Assembly: GCF_003054045.1 (NCBI RefSeq)
Contig: NZ_QBKH01000006.1
Location: 248,001 to 312,000 of the forward strand
Source: Sphingobacterium faecium
GTDB lineage: Bacteria > Bacteroidota > Bacteroidia > Sphingobacteriales > Sphingobacteriaceae
DNA length: 64,000 bases
Direction of reading: 5' to 3'
This document shows positions 36,966 to 45,953 of the stretch, one piece after another. The notes beneath the pieces are model-generated. The model was not told the DNA's origin. It was given only the letters and a program-made list of their open reading frames with translations, and ran no database searches. The translations under genes and the position numbers were made by a program. How positions within the stretch are numbered: position 1 is the first letter of the stretch; every line of letters starts with the position of its first letter.

Positions 36966-37643
36966 ATGATAGAAATCAAGAAGATGTTTTTAGAAGGTGC
37001 TGAACTTGATTTTCTGCTGGAGATTGTCGGGCGCTCAGTCATCATGTTTATCTTGATATTAGTGATTTTGAGATTGTCTGGTAAGAAAGGGGTAAGGCAA
37101 CTCACCCTTTTCGAAGTAGCCATTATTTTAAGCTTAGGATCTGCTGCGGGCGATCCTATGTTTCAAGAGGAACTGCCTATTATCTATGCTCTAGTTGTAT
37201 TATTTTCAGTTATTGTTATCTACAAATTTGTTACTTGGTTATCTTCCAAGTCGACGCTGATCAATAAGATCTTAGAAGGGGAGGCTATGGTCGTGGTCAG
37301 AGATGGTATGTTTGATCTAAAACATGAGCATGATGGCGATTTTTCGAAAATGGAGTTTTTCTCCGAATTGCGCAATCAATCGGTAGAGCATCTTGGTCAG
37401 GTTCGTATGGCTGTACTTGAAATAGATGGTTCTATGAGTATTTTATTTTATCCAGATGCAGAAGTAAAATATGGACTTCCCTTATTTCCAGATGACTATA
37501 AACGAATTATATCTAATCAGGACGGAGTTCCCGTCGCCTGTATGTATTGTGGACAAATTTCACCCCATATCCCTATAAATCAATCTTGTCCTCGATGCCA
37601 AAGAGAGAACTGGGCATTTGCGATTGATACTAAACGAGTGTAA
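36966..37643 (+). CDS. DUF421 membrane protein with a zinc-ribbon-like C-terminus
   Basis: 225 residues. Two or three N-terminal helices include the DUF421 signature RLSGKKGVRQLTLFEVAIIL and GSAAGDPMF, followed by the soluble YetF-like domain (GMFDLKHEHDGDFSKMEF, ELRNQSVEHLGQVRMAVLE). Beyond the usual end, the protein carries Cys192-x2-Cys195 and Cys208-x2-Cys211 (ACMYCGQ, SCPRCQ), spaced as in a small zinc ribbon. DUF421 proteins (YetF, YdfS in Bacillus) affect germination or stress; their mechanism is unknown. The stop codon lies at the base of a hairpin. Confidence 0.87.
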   Translation: MIEIKKMFLEGAELDFLLEIVGRSVIMFILILVILRLSGKKGVRQLTLFEVAIILSLGSAAGDPMFQEELPIIYALVVLFSVIVIYKFVTWLSSKSTLINKILEGEAMVVVRDGMFDLKHEHDGDFSKMEFFSELRNQSVEHLGQVRMAVLEIDGSMSILFYPDAEVKYGLPLFPDDYKRIISNQDGVPVACMYCGQISPHIPINQSCPRCQRENWAFAIDTKRV

Positions 37644-37670
37644 TCATGAGGTATCTAATTACCTCATGAT
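37643..37670. terminator. Hairpin at the end of the DUF421 gene
   Basis: ATCATGAGGTA and its complement with a six-base loop, beginning at the last base of the stop codon. It lies between convergent genes and has no T tract, so it is probably a bidirectional end. Confidence 0.55.
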
Positions 37671-37697
37671 ACTTAAGAAAAATAAGTTATTTCCCTA

Positions 37698-38744
37698 TTA
37701 ACTTTTGTTAATTTTTTCTTTTGCTTGTAGATATGGGTTATGATAACGTTCGTAGAATAGTTTTTTGTCATCCCTATAGCTTGATACGGCCCCTAATCTA
37801 TGCAAAAGTTTAATATAATACCATGCTAAGTCTACTTGATAAGGTTTAAAGCCACTACGTGCACTTTTAGGAAATAAGTGGTGATTATTATGCCATTCTC
37901 CAGCAACTATGCCTGGCCATATTTGATTAATGGATTTGTCATTGACGCTAAAATCTATACCTTCTCTTTGTTTATCTTCTCCTTTGGCATGGCCTTCATA
38001 ATTGAAAGTTCTTACTCCAACACCCCAAAAAGCAGCAGCTCCAAAAAGACTGCAAGCAAGGGCGTGCCCACCCATTAGGTAAAATGCGAAGTACCAAAAA
38101 GACCAGTTTAATAACCACGATGCTATAGCATATGCCGGTGTTACATATGATCCCCACTTTTGATACTGTTTGTATGTGTTTGCTGATACACCAGTATGTT
38201 GCATGAGCAATTTTACTCTCTTATAATCCTGTTCGTTAAGATTTTTTGCTATTGGTTGGTGATTAACATCGGCAAGAAAACAATATAGAAATCCTGCTTG
38301 CGCATTGTATGGATCACCTGGTTGATCAGATTTAGCATGATGAACATGATGCGAAATCACATAGATCTCTTCCGGAATGACATTGATCGTTAGATTCTGA
38401 GTAAAGAATCTCCAAAAAGCATTTTTGAATTTGTATGCCCCATGGGTGCAATACCGATGATGCCAAATGGTTCCATGGGTACCCATAATGATCATACTGT
38501 ATACAAACGCAGCTAACAGTGTCCACCAACTCAGGTAATTTGTTAAAAAAATAAAGAAAAAAGGAATTAGACAAATGATCTTAAACCAACTGAAAAAAGG
38601 TAGCCAATTTTTTCGATCTTTAAAAATGTTTATTCTATTGAAGAATTCAATGATGATTTCCTTATTAGTTGGCTTGATAAGTTTGCCCGTAGCGTCTTGC
38701 CACCCATAGGAAGGTGGTTGTAATACATGATCTAAAAATGACAT
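37698..38744 (-). CDS. Membrane fatty-acid (acyl-CoA type) desaturase
   Basis: 348 residues with four membrane helices. The three histidine boxes are present: HGTIWHHRYCTHGAYKF, HHVHHAKSD and EWHNNHHLFP, the diiron ligands of Delta-9-type desaturases. It introduces a double bond into acyl chains and adjusts membrane fluidity. It lies 329 bases from the cold-shock gene on the same strand, which fits a role at low temperature, though the two genes are separated by a terminator-like hairpin. Confidence 0.92.
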   Translation of the reverse strand: MSFLDHVLQPPSYGWQDATGKLIKPTNKEIIIEFFNRINIFKDRKNWLPFFSWFKIICLIPFFFIFLTNYLSWWTLLAAFVYSMIIMGTHGTIWHHRYCTHGAYKFKNAFWRFFTQNLTINVIPEEIYVISHHVHHAKSDQPGDPYNAQAGFLYCFLADVNHQPIAKNLNEQDYKRVKLLMQHTGVSANTYKQYQKWGSYVTPAYAIASWLLNWSFWYFAFYLMGGHALACSLFGAAAFWGVGVRTFNYEGHAKGEDKQREGIDFSVNDKSINQIWPGIVAGEWHNNHHLFPKSARSGFKPYQVDLAWYYIKLLHRLGAVSSYRDDKKLFYERYHNPYLQAKEKINKS

Positions 38745-39042
38745 GTTTGTAATAATTTTAGTTTAGGGATGTTGTCAGATCTGTTCTAGCTAAAAAAATA
38801 AGCGTTATATGAATATTTTTTAGCGTAACATTTCGTATTTATAAATATCTTCTAATGGAACTATTTATGATCGATTAGTGGATAATTTGGAGTCGTAAAT
38901 GGTTGATTGAATATTGTTGTTCTCGAATTAGCGATCATCTGAAATGCCATATTTACCAATAGCTGGCATGTACATGTTGTAAACGAAATCTAAATTTAAA
39001 AAATGTAGTAAATTAGCACAGATGCTAATCACTACATCAATA
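38745..39042. other. Spacer between the desaturase and cold-shock genes
   Basis: About 300 bases with no reading frame. It should contain the desaturase promoter. No clear -7 box or dyad was found apart from the short stem ATTAGC/GCTAAT near 39.01 kb. Confidence 0.45.
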
Positions 39043-39066
39043 TGGAGAATTCATCTAAATTCTCCA
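39043..39066 (-). terminator. Terminator hairpin of the cold-shock gene
   Basis: TGGAGAATT and its complement with a six-base loop, seven bases after the stop codon. On the minus strand it is preceded by an A-rich segment; the T tract is weak. Confidence 0.6.
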
Positions 39067-39073
39067 ATTCTTT

Positions 39074-39268
39074 TTATCTTGCTACGCGTACGTTGAAAGC
39101 GTTAACACCTTTTTGGCCATTTTCTACTTCAAATGTTACGCTGTCATTTTCACGTATATCGTCCATCAAACCTGTTGAATGTACAAATACATCTTGACCA
39201 CCATTTGTTGGTGTGATAAAACCGAAACCTTTGGTAACGTTAAAGAATTTTACTGTTCCTTCTTGCAT
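39074..39268 (-). CDS. CspA-family cold-shock protein
   Basis: 64 residues, a single OB-fold domain with RNP1 KGFGFITP and RNP2 DVFVHST. It binds single-stranded RNA and DNA, preventing RNA secondary structure at low temperature and in other stresses. It is single-gene, has its own terminator, and a long upstream spacer consistent with a structured 5' leader. Length and sequence are those of a typical Bacteroidota Csp (MQEGTVKFFNVTKGFGF). Confidence 0.96.
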   Translation of the reverse strand: MQEGTVKFFNVTKGFGFITPTNGGQDVFVHSTGLMDDIRENDSVTFEVENGQKGVNAFNVRVAR

Positions 39269-39582
39269 TATATTATTGTTTTTATTAAAAATTATTTAAT
39301 TCCAGACCCATGTTTATGTCATGGTATGACACACATAAGTTAATCGATCTGCTAGCAAGAAAAGGATGTGTATTTTTGAAGGTTGATAGAAGTCAAGCTC
39401 TAAGAGTACTGCGCACTTTTTATGAATAACAAAAATTGGCAGTTGCAAAAAGCGATAAATAACACGTTACTAATTTACTATTTTGTGTTGGATAATCGCA
39501 AGGCAGAGCCTGATTCTAAAACAAATGTAAGTATTATATATTGAAAATCAAAATATAATTTTTTTTATCCTCCATAAACTCC
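39269..39582 (-). promoter_or_regulatory. Long leader/promoter region of the cold-shock gene
   Basis: About 310 bases without a gene. A minus-strand TACATTTG (39532-39539) fits the -7 consensus. If used, it would give a leader near 260 bases. The short dyad TGTCATGGTATGACA at 39317-39331 lies in that leader. Long structured leaders are usual for cspA-type genes; whether this one is thermoregulated is inference. Confidence 0.4.
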
Positions 39583-42120
39583 TTATTGCATCTGTATACC
39601 CTCCATAGCATTTTGATTTTTATTTTTCTTAAACATATTCATATCCATTTTTCCAAACCGGTATGATAAATTTAATTTAACAAGTTGTGGATTCGAAAGA
39701 CGATAATAGCTTTGTGAAAACCCTTCACCAGAGGAAACGACAGTGTTGCCTCGACTTCTGAAAATATCGTTTACAGCAAGAGTTACGGATGCTGCTTGAT
39801 TCTTCAAGAAACTTTTCTTGATGGCAAGATCAACCCCATAGAATGGTTTGATATAACCTTGTGACGAACTTTGAGCCTGATTCATCGGCGGACCGAAACT
39901 TTGATTTTGTGTAACTGGCATATTTGTTTTGCCTTGATATTCAAAAGCTAATTGAAAATTCCAATTATTTTTAATATTGAATGTGTTGTTTAATTTTCCA
40001 AATACTGTCCACATCGCATCAGTTTTTACACTTTCATTTACTTCTATTTTAGAATTGTAAAAATTCAAATCTGCAGTTAGGTCCCACCATTTTTTTAGAT
40101 TATTGGTATACGTAAACTCTGCACCATAATTTCTGCTGGAGTTGGCATTAATATAGGTATTGATGAAGTCCATTTTATCTGTGATCGGATTGAGCTCTTG
40201 TGTCAGATAGCGTGTAATCAAATTATTGGTTCTTTTGTAATATACAGAAGCCAAAAAAGTACCTTTTCCATGTGTCCTGCTATAAGAAATTTCACCCGAT
40301 GTTGTAAACTCTGGTACGAGATCTGCATTACCTCTTGTGATATTTAAACTATCTGTGTAGTCTATAAAAGGTATAATTTGAAAAAAATTGGGACGATTAA
40401 CCCGACGGGTTACACTCATTTGAACCTGATCTTTCTCAGATATCTTTTTACTCAAGAACAGGGATGGAAATAGGCTAAGTGGATATCGATTGTGAAATTT
40501 TTCATTGGTATTCAAAAGCTCTCCATCGTAAGTAGAACTTTCGCCACGAAGACCAACTTTGTATGATACCCAATCTTTTAAATTTCCACCAAGAGAAGCG
40601 TATACTGCATATACGGTGTTTTTATTATCATAATTGGTAGATGCTGATGTGATATTTTCGAAATTTTCTTCACCTATAGCTTTTAGTGAATTGTCATTGA
40701 TATTTGTTAAATTATTGATCTGTGCACGCAATCCTGTTTCGAGTTTCATACCATTTTTGAATGGTTTAACGTAATCAGCTTGGATAGTCATAAACTGATT
40801 ATCACCTGAACCATTATTTTTTTGTATCTGCGTACCTGTAATCTGGTTCATACTATTGAGGTAGTTGGTCGTGTAAAGGCCATTGGATGTATTACTCCCT
40901 CCAAAATAGTTAAAGTCAACTGTCAATTCTTCACCTTCTGTTTTGAATTTTTGAACTAGACCAGCTTGTAGACCTCTAGGTTTAAAGCTGCGCTCTGATT
41001 CAGAAATTCTATTGCTTAGTGAAGTGTTGCTTGCTGATTGTGTTGAGATCAACGTGCTTTCATTAGGACGAAATTTTCCTTCAACAAATATTCCGGCGAT
41101 TGAAAATGTAGTCTTCGGAGTAAAATCATAATCTAAACCCAGTCTTCCAAAAGTGATCATCCCTTTTGTTTTTCCTTCTATATCTTGATCTACAACTGAA
41201 TTTTCGTTGTTGATATTACTCAATCGATGACTATTTCCCTCGGTATTAGTCCGCATACGCATATTCATACCCGTTAAAGAAATATTTAATTTGTCCTGAC
41301 GTGCATTGAGACTTCCCATAAAATTGGTTCCGCCAAAGCGGTCACCTCCAAGGGTCACCATACCATTGTAACCTGTTTTTTTATTTTTCTTAAGAATGAT
41401 ATTTAAAATACCTGCCATACTTCCTGAAGCATCATACTTAGCAGAAGGATTGGTAATGATCTCTATTTTTTCGATAACGTCGGCTGGTATTTGATCAGGT
41501 GAAAGTGTTGTTGGTTTACCATCTACGAAAATTGTTGGAGCAGCATTTCTGAGTTTGACATTGCCGTCAATATCAACTTGTACAGATGGCATATTGCGAA
41601 GTACATCAATGGCTGTTCCTCCTGCTGCTACGATATTCTTTTCTACATTGTACACTTTTTTGTCAATATCAATCTCCAGCAGCGCTTTACGCCCTGTCAC
41701 GGTTACTTCATCAAGTTTTTGATTGTCGGGTTCCAGGACAATGGTCCCCATATCTTTGTTTATATTTTTGTTACTATTCCCATATTCTACGAGTATATCT
41801 TTAGCAGTATAACCGACAGAGCTAATTTTTAATTTCCATTTGTCTTGAATGGATACATTTGAAAAACTGAATGTGCCATTCTCCTGAGAACTGGTACTTC
41901 TTATTAATACTTCTCTTTCCTTGCCCGAGTTTTGGTCTTTGATTACATGCAACAGATTGACCGAGGCTTGGGCAATTGGTTTACCTTGGCTGTCTACAAT
42001 CTGACCTAAAAGTTTACCTTCAGAAATAGTGATGCTACTTGGTCGGTTAGTGGAAGAAGTTTGGGCATGTAGCGTCGAAATAGACGCTGCCATCATAAAT
42101 GCTGATATATAAGTTTTCAT
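39583..42120 (-). CDS. TonB-dependent-receptor-like outer-membrane beta-barrel protein
   Basis: 845 residues from MKTYISAFMMAASISTLHAQ, a clear signal peptide; the longer frame upstream is not used. Order: carboxypeptidase-regulatory-like domain (KLLGQIVDSQGKPIAQASVN), plug (TAIDVLRNMPSVQVDIDGNV, PTIFVDGKPTTLS, AKYDASGSMAGILNIILKK) and a long OMP_b-brl_3 barrel ending in a short Met/Asn-rich tail (NQNAMEGIQMQ). No SusD partner is adjacent, which is usual for this barrel type. It lies downstream of a LytS/LytT pair, and the spacer holds a paired repeat likely to bind the regulator. Confidence 0.92.
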   Translation of the reverse strand: MKTYISAFMMAASISTLHAQTSSTNRPSSITISEGKLLGQIVDSQGKPIAQASVNLLHVIKDQNSGKEREVLIRSTSSQENGTFSFSNVSIQDKWKLKISSVGYTAKDILVEYGNSNKNINKDMGTIVLEPDNQKLDEVTVTGRKALLEIDIDKKVYNVEKNIVAAGGTAIDVLRNMPSVQVDIDGNVKLRNAAPTIFVDGKPTTLSPDQIPADVIEKIEIITNPSAKYDASGSMAGILNIILKKNKKTGYNGMVTLGGDRFGGTNFMGSLNARQDKLNISLTGMNMRMRTNTEGNSHRLSNINNENSVVDQDIEGKTKGMITFGRLGLDYDFTPKTTFSIAGIFVEGKFRPNESTLISTQSASNTSLSNRISESERSFKPRGLQAGLVQKFKTEGEELTVDFNYFGGSNTSNGLYTTNYLNSMNQITGTQIQKNNGSGDNQFMTIQADYVKPFKNGMKLETGLRAQINNLTNINDNSLKAIGEENFENITSASTNYDNKNTVYAVYASLGGNLKDWVSYKVGLRGESSTYDGELLNTNEKFHNRYPLSLFPSLFLSKKISEKDQVQMSVTRRVNRPNFFQIIPFIDYTDSLNITRGNADLVPEFTTSGEISYSRTHGKGTFLASVYYKRTNNLITRYLTQELNPITDKMDFINTYINANSSRNYGAEFTYTNNLKKWWDLTADLNFYNSKIEVNESVKTDAMWTVFGKLNNTFNIKNNWNFQLAFEYQGKTNMPVTQNQSFGPPMNQAQSSSQGYIKPFYGVDLAIKKSFLKNQAASVTLAVNDIFRSRGNTVVSSGEGFSQSYYRLSNPQLVKLNLSYRFGKMDMNMFKKNKNQNAMEGIQMQ

Positions 42121-42195
42121 TTTTTCTTTTTTCAATACATGCGGACAGTTCAGGTAAGGTAGTCCGATATAGAGCAAATGTGATAAGGATTTTTG

Positions 42196-42242
42196 ATCTA
42201 CACAATCAACTGTAGACAAATCACATGAATGTGTAGACGAAT
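42196..42242. promoter_or_regulatory. Candidate LytTR binding site upstream of the barrel gene
   Basis: TGTAGACAAAT (42211-42221) and TGTAGACGAAT (42232-42242) are direct repeats with one mismatch, start to start 21 bases, two helical turns. LytTR proteins typically bind such paired repeats. An inverted copy TCTACACA lies at 42198-42205. The site is about 75-125 bases upstream of the barrel ATG, just after the regulator gene's stop codon. Confidence 0.6.
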
Positions 42243-42278
42243 GGAAGTAGATTAAATGAAATTGATAGACCTAAATCT

Positions 42279-42968
42279 TCATTTTAGATGAAAAAGATCG
42301 ATATTCGTCATGTATTTTTTGCCGATAGGCAGTGCAATTTCTGGGAGCGTAAGCTTCGTTTGGGTAACATGCTCAATTCTACTTTTATTAATGATGAAAG
42401 AGTTGTGGATACGTAAAAAATCAGTTTCAGGAAGTATTTTTTCCATACCCCTTAGGTTGCTACGCGTAAGGAGGGGCATGGCACGATTTACTAAATAAAT
42501 TTTGACATAATCCTTCAAACCTTCGATATAACTGATCTCATGTAAAAAGATCTTTGTTTTTTTATATTCCACATTGACTACGATGTGATCTATTTTTGGT
42601 TTATCACGTCTCAACATGATTTCCTCCACTTTCCGAATTGCTGTCGTCAATCTTCCCTTTGAGATGGGTTTGAGAAGATAATCGACTGCATTCAGCTCAA
42701 ATCCCTCTACAGCATACTCATGATAAGCTGTAGTGAAAATAAATAATGGAGGGTCGGTTAATTCACGGATAAATTCCGTCCCTAATTTTTCGGGCATCTG
42801 GATATCTAAAAAAATTAGATCTACAGGTTGATCTTTTAAAAAATCAGACACATCATTAGGAGCATTGAATTTCTGTAAAATCTCGAGATTGTCAAAACTT
42901 AATAAATCATCTTCCAAGATATTTAGGGCAAATGGCTCGTCATCGATTAGTATACATTTAATCTTCAT
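42279..42968 (-). CDS. LytTR-type response regulator
   Basis: 229 residues. The receiver has IDDEPFALNIL, Asp55 in IFLDIQMPEKLGTEF, Thr in FTTAYHEYAVEGFE and Lys in YLLKPISK. The C-terminal LytTR DNA-binding domain has YIEGLKDYVKIYLV, LRGMEKILPETDFLRIHNSFI and LPIGKKYMTNI. Its ATG overlaps the last 11 bases of the kinase gene, so the pair is translated together. The probable target is the adjacent outer-membrane barrel gene. Confidence 0.94.
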   Translation of the reverse strand: MKIKCILIDDEPFALNILEDDLLSFDNLEILQKFNAPNDVSDFLKDQPVDLIFLDIQMPEKLGTEFIRELTDPPLFIFTTAYHEYAVEGFELNAVDYLLKPISKGRLTTAIRKVEEIMLRRDKPKIDHIVVNVEYKKTKIFLHEISYIEGLKDYVKIYLVNRAMPLLTRSNLRGMEKILPETDFLRIHNSFIINKSRIEHVTQTKLTLPEIALPIGKKYMTNIDLFHLK

Positions 42969-43998
42969 CAGTAGTCAGTTTTAGTATAACTTCAAAATAC
43001 CCTTGATCATTTTTATTAATGGAAAGATGATGCTTATTCGGGTAGAGTAATTGTAAACGACGCTGTATATTGGCTAAACCAATACCTTCGTTTACACGAG
43101 GGTGGTTGTGCTGCAAAATTTTATTGCTTGATTTAAAAGCAATTCCGCCAGGTATTTTAATAAATTGAAATATGATGTCCGGTGTATTTTTGCTATCCAC
43201 TCCATATTTAAATGCATTTTCTACAAAATGAATAAATAGTAATGGTGGAATCATTCTATTTTTTAGATCGTTTTCAATTTCAAGCTGTATATTTCCAGTA
43301 ACCGGAAGCCTTAGTGTTTGTAAAGCGATGAAATTTCGCATATGTTCAATTTCTTTAAAAAGCTCCACTTTTGGACCATCAACCTCATAAAGGATGTAGC
43401 GCAATATTTCAGATAGTTTAATGATTGTATCTTCTGAATCTGGAGATTGCTTACGGATCAGCCAACGAATATTATTTAGCGTATTGAATAGAAAATGGGG
43501 GCTGATCTGGAGTTTTAAGATGGTGAGTTCTGCTTTAGTTTTTTCCAATGCAATTTGCTTATTCAATTCTTTCTGCCTTGCCTGTTCTCCATAAAGAAAG
43601 ATCATGGATGAAGTGATCATACAGAGTGAATATATAATCGCTGGACCTATTACCAGTCGTACAAATAGAATATTCTCTTTTGTAAAATGAGCTAACTCTC
43701 CATTGGGATTAAAATAAACAATTGCATAGTTGAGAGCAACATACGCTAGAAAACCAAAAAGAATGATAGATACAAAGATCCTACGATGGCTAAAGAAATA
43801 TTTTGGCGCAACATAGTAGCAGTGTAAATAAAAGCTAGTTGCCAAAAATAAAATATTAACGAGATGAGATATGCCCGAATAAGGTTTAAATTCTGCAATC
43901 TTGTCTGGTTGGTAGAGGTAGGTAATAAAAGGAAGAAACAATAGTATAGTCCAGATGACAATATGCAAATAGAACTTTTTGAAGAATCTACCAATCAT
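42958..43998 (-). CDS. LytS/YehU-type sensor histidine kinase
   Basis: About 346 residues from MIGRFFKKFYLH. An upstream ATG adds 28 residues but lies before a -7 promoter box, so the shorter start is favoured. Four membrane helices (residues 10-160) are followed by a coiled coil and the His_kinase domain: LQISPHFLFNTLNNIRWLI with the phosphorylated His, IHFVENAFKYGV as N box and GIGLANIQRRL. It signals to the LytTR regulator encoded immediately downstream. The stimulus is unknown; there is no extracytoplasmic sensor of note, so a membrane or lipid signal is possible. Confidence 0.92.
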   Translation of the reverse strand: MIGRFFKKFYLHIVIWTILLFLPFITYLYQPDKIAEFKPYSGISHLVNILFLATSFYLHCYYVAPKYFFSHRRIFVSIILFGFLAYVALNYAIVYFNPNGELAHFTKENILFVRLVIGPAIIYSLCMITSSMIFLYGEQARQKELNKQIALEKTKAELTILKLQISPHFLFNTLNNIRWLIRKQSPDSEDTIIKLSEILRYILYEVDGPKVELFKEIEHMRNFIALQTLRLPVTGNIQLEIENDLKNRMIPPLLFIHFVENAFKYGVDSKNTPDIIFQFIKIPGGIAFKSSNKILQHNHPRVNEGIGLANIQRRLQLLYPNKHHLSINKNDQGYFEVILKLTTDED

Positions 43999-44034
43999 AA
44001 CATTTTTTTTTAACCATAAAATTTTCTGGTATCT

Positions 44035-44042
44035 CAAAAATA
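44035..44042 (-). promoter_or_regulatory. Candidate -7 promoter box for the LytS/LytT operon
   Basis: Minus-strand TATTTTTG fits TAnnTTTG and lies 37 bases before the preferred kinase ATG. It favours that start over the ATG at 44082, which would be upstream of the box. Confidence 0.45.
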
Positions 44043-44144
44043 TAAAATTATTCATCAGTATATAGAAAATTAGTGATAACATTTATCTTCGTATAGTATT
44101 GTGAGTAAAAAATAGGTTATAACTTTTATTAAAATTTAAATAAC

Positions 44145-44534
44145 ATGTTTACACTAGAACAAATCAATGATGCTCATCGTAAAGTTAAATCAGGAGCGGA
44201 GTTTCCCTATTTTATGAAAGCAATTAAGGCTCTAAGCGTTATGCGCTATGAAGCTTATATCAAGGATGGACATATTGATTATTATGGTCTTCATGATGAT
44301 ATCGTAAAGTCTGATGCGAAATATGCACCACTAGAAATTGCAAATGATGTGAAAAAAGATCAATTTAAAACCGAATTGTTAGCTCATCAACAAGGTAAAA
44401 CAGACTTTTTAAGTTTTATTAAAATGTGTGCTGAGGTTGGGGTTGATAAATGGATCATTTGTATGGATACGATGACTTGTACATATTATGATCAAACAGG
44501 AAATGAAATTTTGGTAGAGAACATTCCAGTATAA
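44145..44534 (+). CDS. DUF1398 family protein
   Basis: 129 residues, cytoplasmic. Family features are FTLEQINDAHRKVKSGAEFP at the start, ALSVMRYEAYIKDGHIDYYG and VDKWIICMDTMTCTYYDQTGN near the end. This family includes E. coli YbcV-like proteins and the so-called phage envelope protein; the function is unknown. It stands alone, divergent from the LytS gene. Confidence 0.8.
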   Translation: MFTLEQINDAHRKVKSGAEFPYFMKAIKALSVMRYEAYIKDGHIDYYGLHDDIVKSDAKYAPLEIANDVKKDQFKTELLAHQQGKTDFLSFIKMCAEVGVDKWIICMDTMTCTYYDQTGNEILVENIPV

Positions 44535-44737
44535 ACTCATGATTTTGAGATACTACTGATGCTGATTCACTTGGTAAAGTCAATCCACTTTACGAATAAA
44601 AAGTTCTAATGCTGATCAGGTCAGTTGTAGTATTGTTTAACATGACAGTAGTATTTTGTCATCTAACATATTTTAAATGTATTTGGATCTACTTCGTGTA
44701 CAATATCTTATCTTTCTGTTAAATTTTTGAAACAAAC

Positions 44738-45673
44738 TTATTTTGATTCATACCATTCGAGTATGTAATTGTTATTTTTTTGTTCACTTTCTATAAATAT
44801 AGTCATCGGTTTACCAAATAATAGTTGAATGGCATTGGTATCAAATTGTTGAGCATCGTTTTCTAATGTTGATTTGTAATAAATTTTTAATGGAAATAAA
44901 ATTTGACTTTGATTTTTCTCATTATAGCCGCGTAAAACCTGACTGTCATTCGTACTTGTCGCATAAAATTCACAGTCATTATAAATAATGGTTTTACGTA
45001 TTACATTTTGTTCAAAATTTTCTTTTCCATTTGAATCGTTAAAATCTATTTTAGGGTCATAAACTTTGAGAATTGACTCCAATTTGGACTTTTCTTCAAG
45101 TGTAGTTAAGATATGAACAGTGAAAAAATAATCATATTTATTTTCAGGATAGGCTACAAAAAAGCAATGAGCAGCTTTGTCTGATGAAGATCTTACATTT
45201 GCTTTCTCAATCTTTAGTCGTCTACTTAAAAATTCTGCTTCATCACCAATTATTTCTTTATGATAAGTTATTTTTCTAAATAATTTTGTATCGATCTTCT
45301 TTGGATCAATTTTTAGTATAAAAGGGGCATCAAGATAAACCGCTTGTCCATTTTTATAATAACTGATGTAGGCATTCCAATGGGGTATGCTGCTCATTAT
45401 GCTAACATCCATTATTAATGTAGCAAGCGCTTTATTGCTAATGGTATAAGGTTCATTGTCAATCTTAACCACTATAAAATCCGTTTGTGCATTAAAATCT
45501 GCAATAAAATTCCCAATAGGTTTGCGTTGTTGAATTAAGCCAAAAGGTTCTAGATTTTTCATGATAGCGATGCTGTCGTTTTTTATTGGTTTTACTTCCT
45601 GTGCAAAACATACGGCATTCAATAAAAAAAGCAATGCCAAGCAAAGGTGTTTATATGTTTTATCATCATTCAT
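44738..45673 (-). CDS. Secreted protein of unknown function
   Basis: 311 residues with a signal peptide (LCLALLFLLNAVCFAQEV, cleavage after about residue 24). The mature protein is mixed alpha/beta, with repeated TTYHK-like and FIDS-like strands but no family I can name. It contains several Asn-Asp-rich loops and no lipobox Cys. It is isolated, convergent with the DUF1398 gene and divergent from an exporter gene. Confidence 0.6.
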   Translation of the reverse strand: MNDDKTYKHLCLALLFLLNAVCFAQEVKPIKNDSIAIMKNLEPFGLIQQRKPIGNFIADFNAQTDFIVVKIDNEPYTISNKALATLIMDVSIMSSIPHWNAYISYYKNGQAVYLDAPFILKIDPKKIDTKLFRKITYHKEIIGDEAEFLSRRLKIEKANVRSSSDKAAHCFFVAYPENKYDYFFTVHILTTLEEKSKLESILKVYDPKIDFNDSNGKENFEQNVIRKTIIYNDCEFYATSTNDSQVLRGYNEKNQSQILFPLKIYYKSTLENDAQQFDTNAIQLLFGKPMTIFIESEQKNNNYILEWYESK

Positions 45674-45953
45674 TTTAATTCACCAAATTTAAGCCATTAA
45701 CGATTTAGGCTATTGTCTTTATGAAATTAAAGAAAAACTGTTGATTTGTTTGTATAATTCTCTTTATTATTTACCAAATTTGTGATGGGATGTAAATTTA
45801 CGTCTCTATTGGAGATATTACTTTTCTTAAAGATTTATTTGCATAATGTACGTGTAGCGTAATTATAGATTTAAAAATTATCTTTCATTTCTATTGTTGA
45901 ATACTTAACATCAATACAGGATAAAGAGAAGTAAATATGTATGTCAAAATTAA

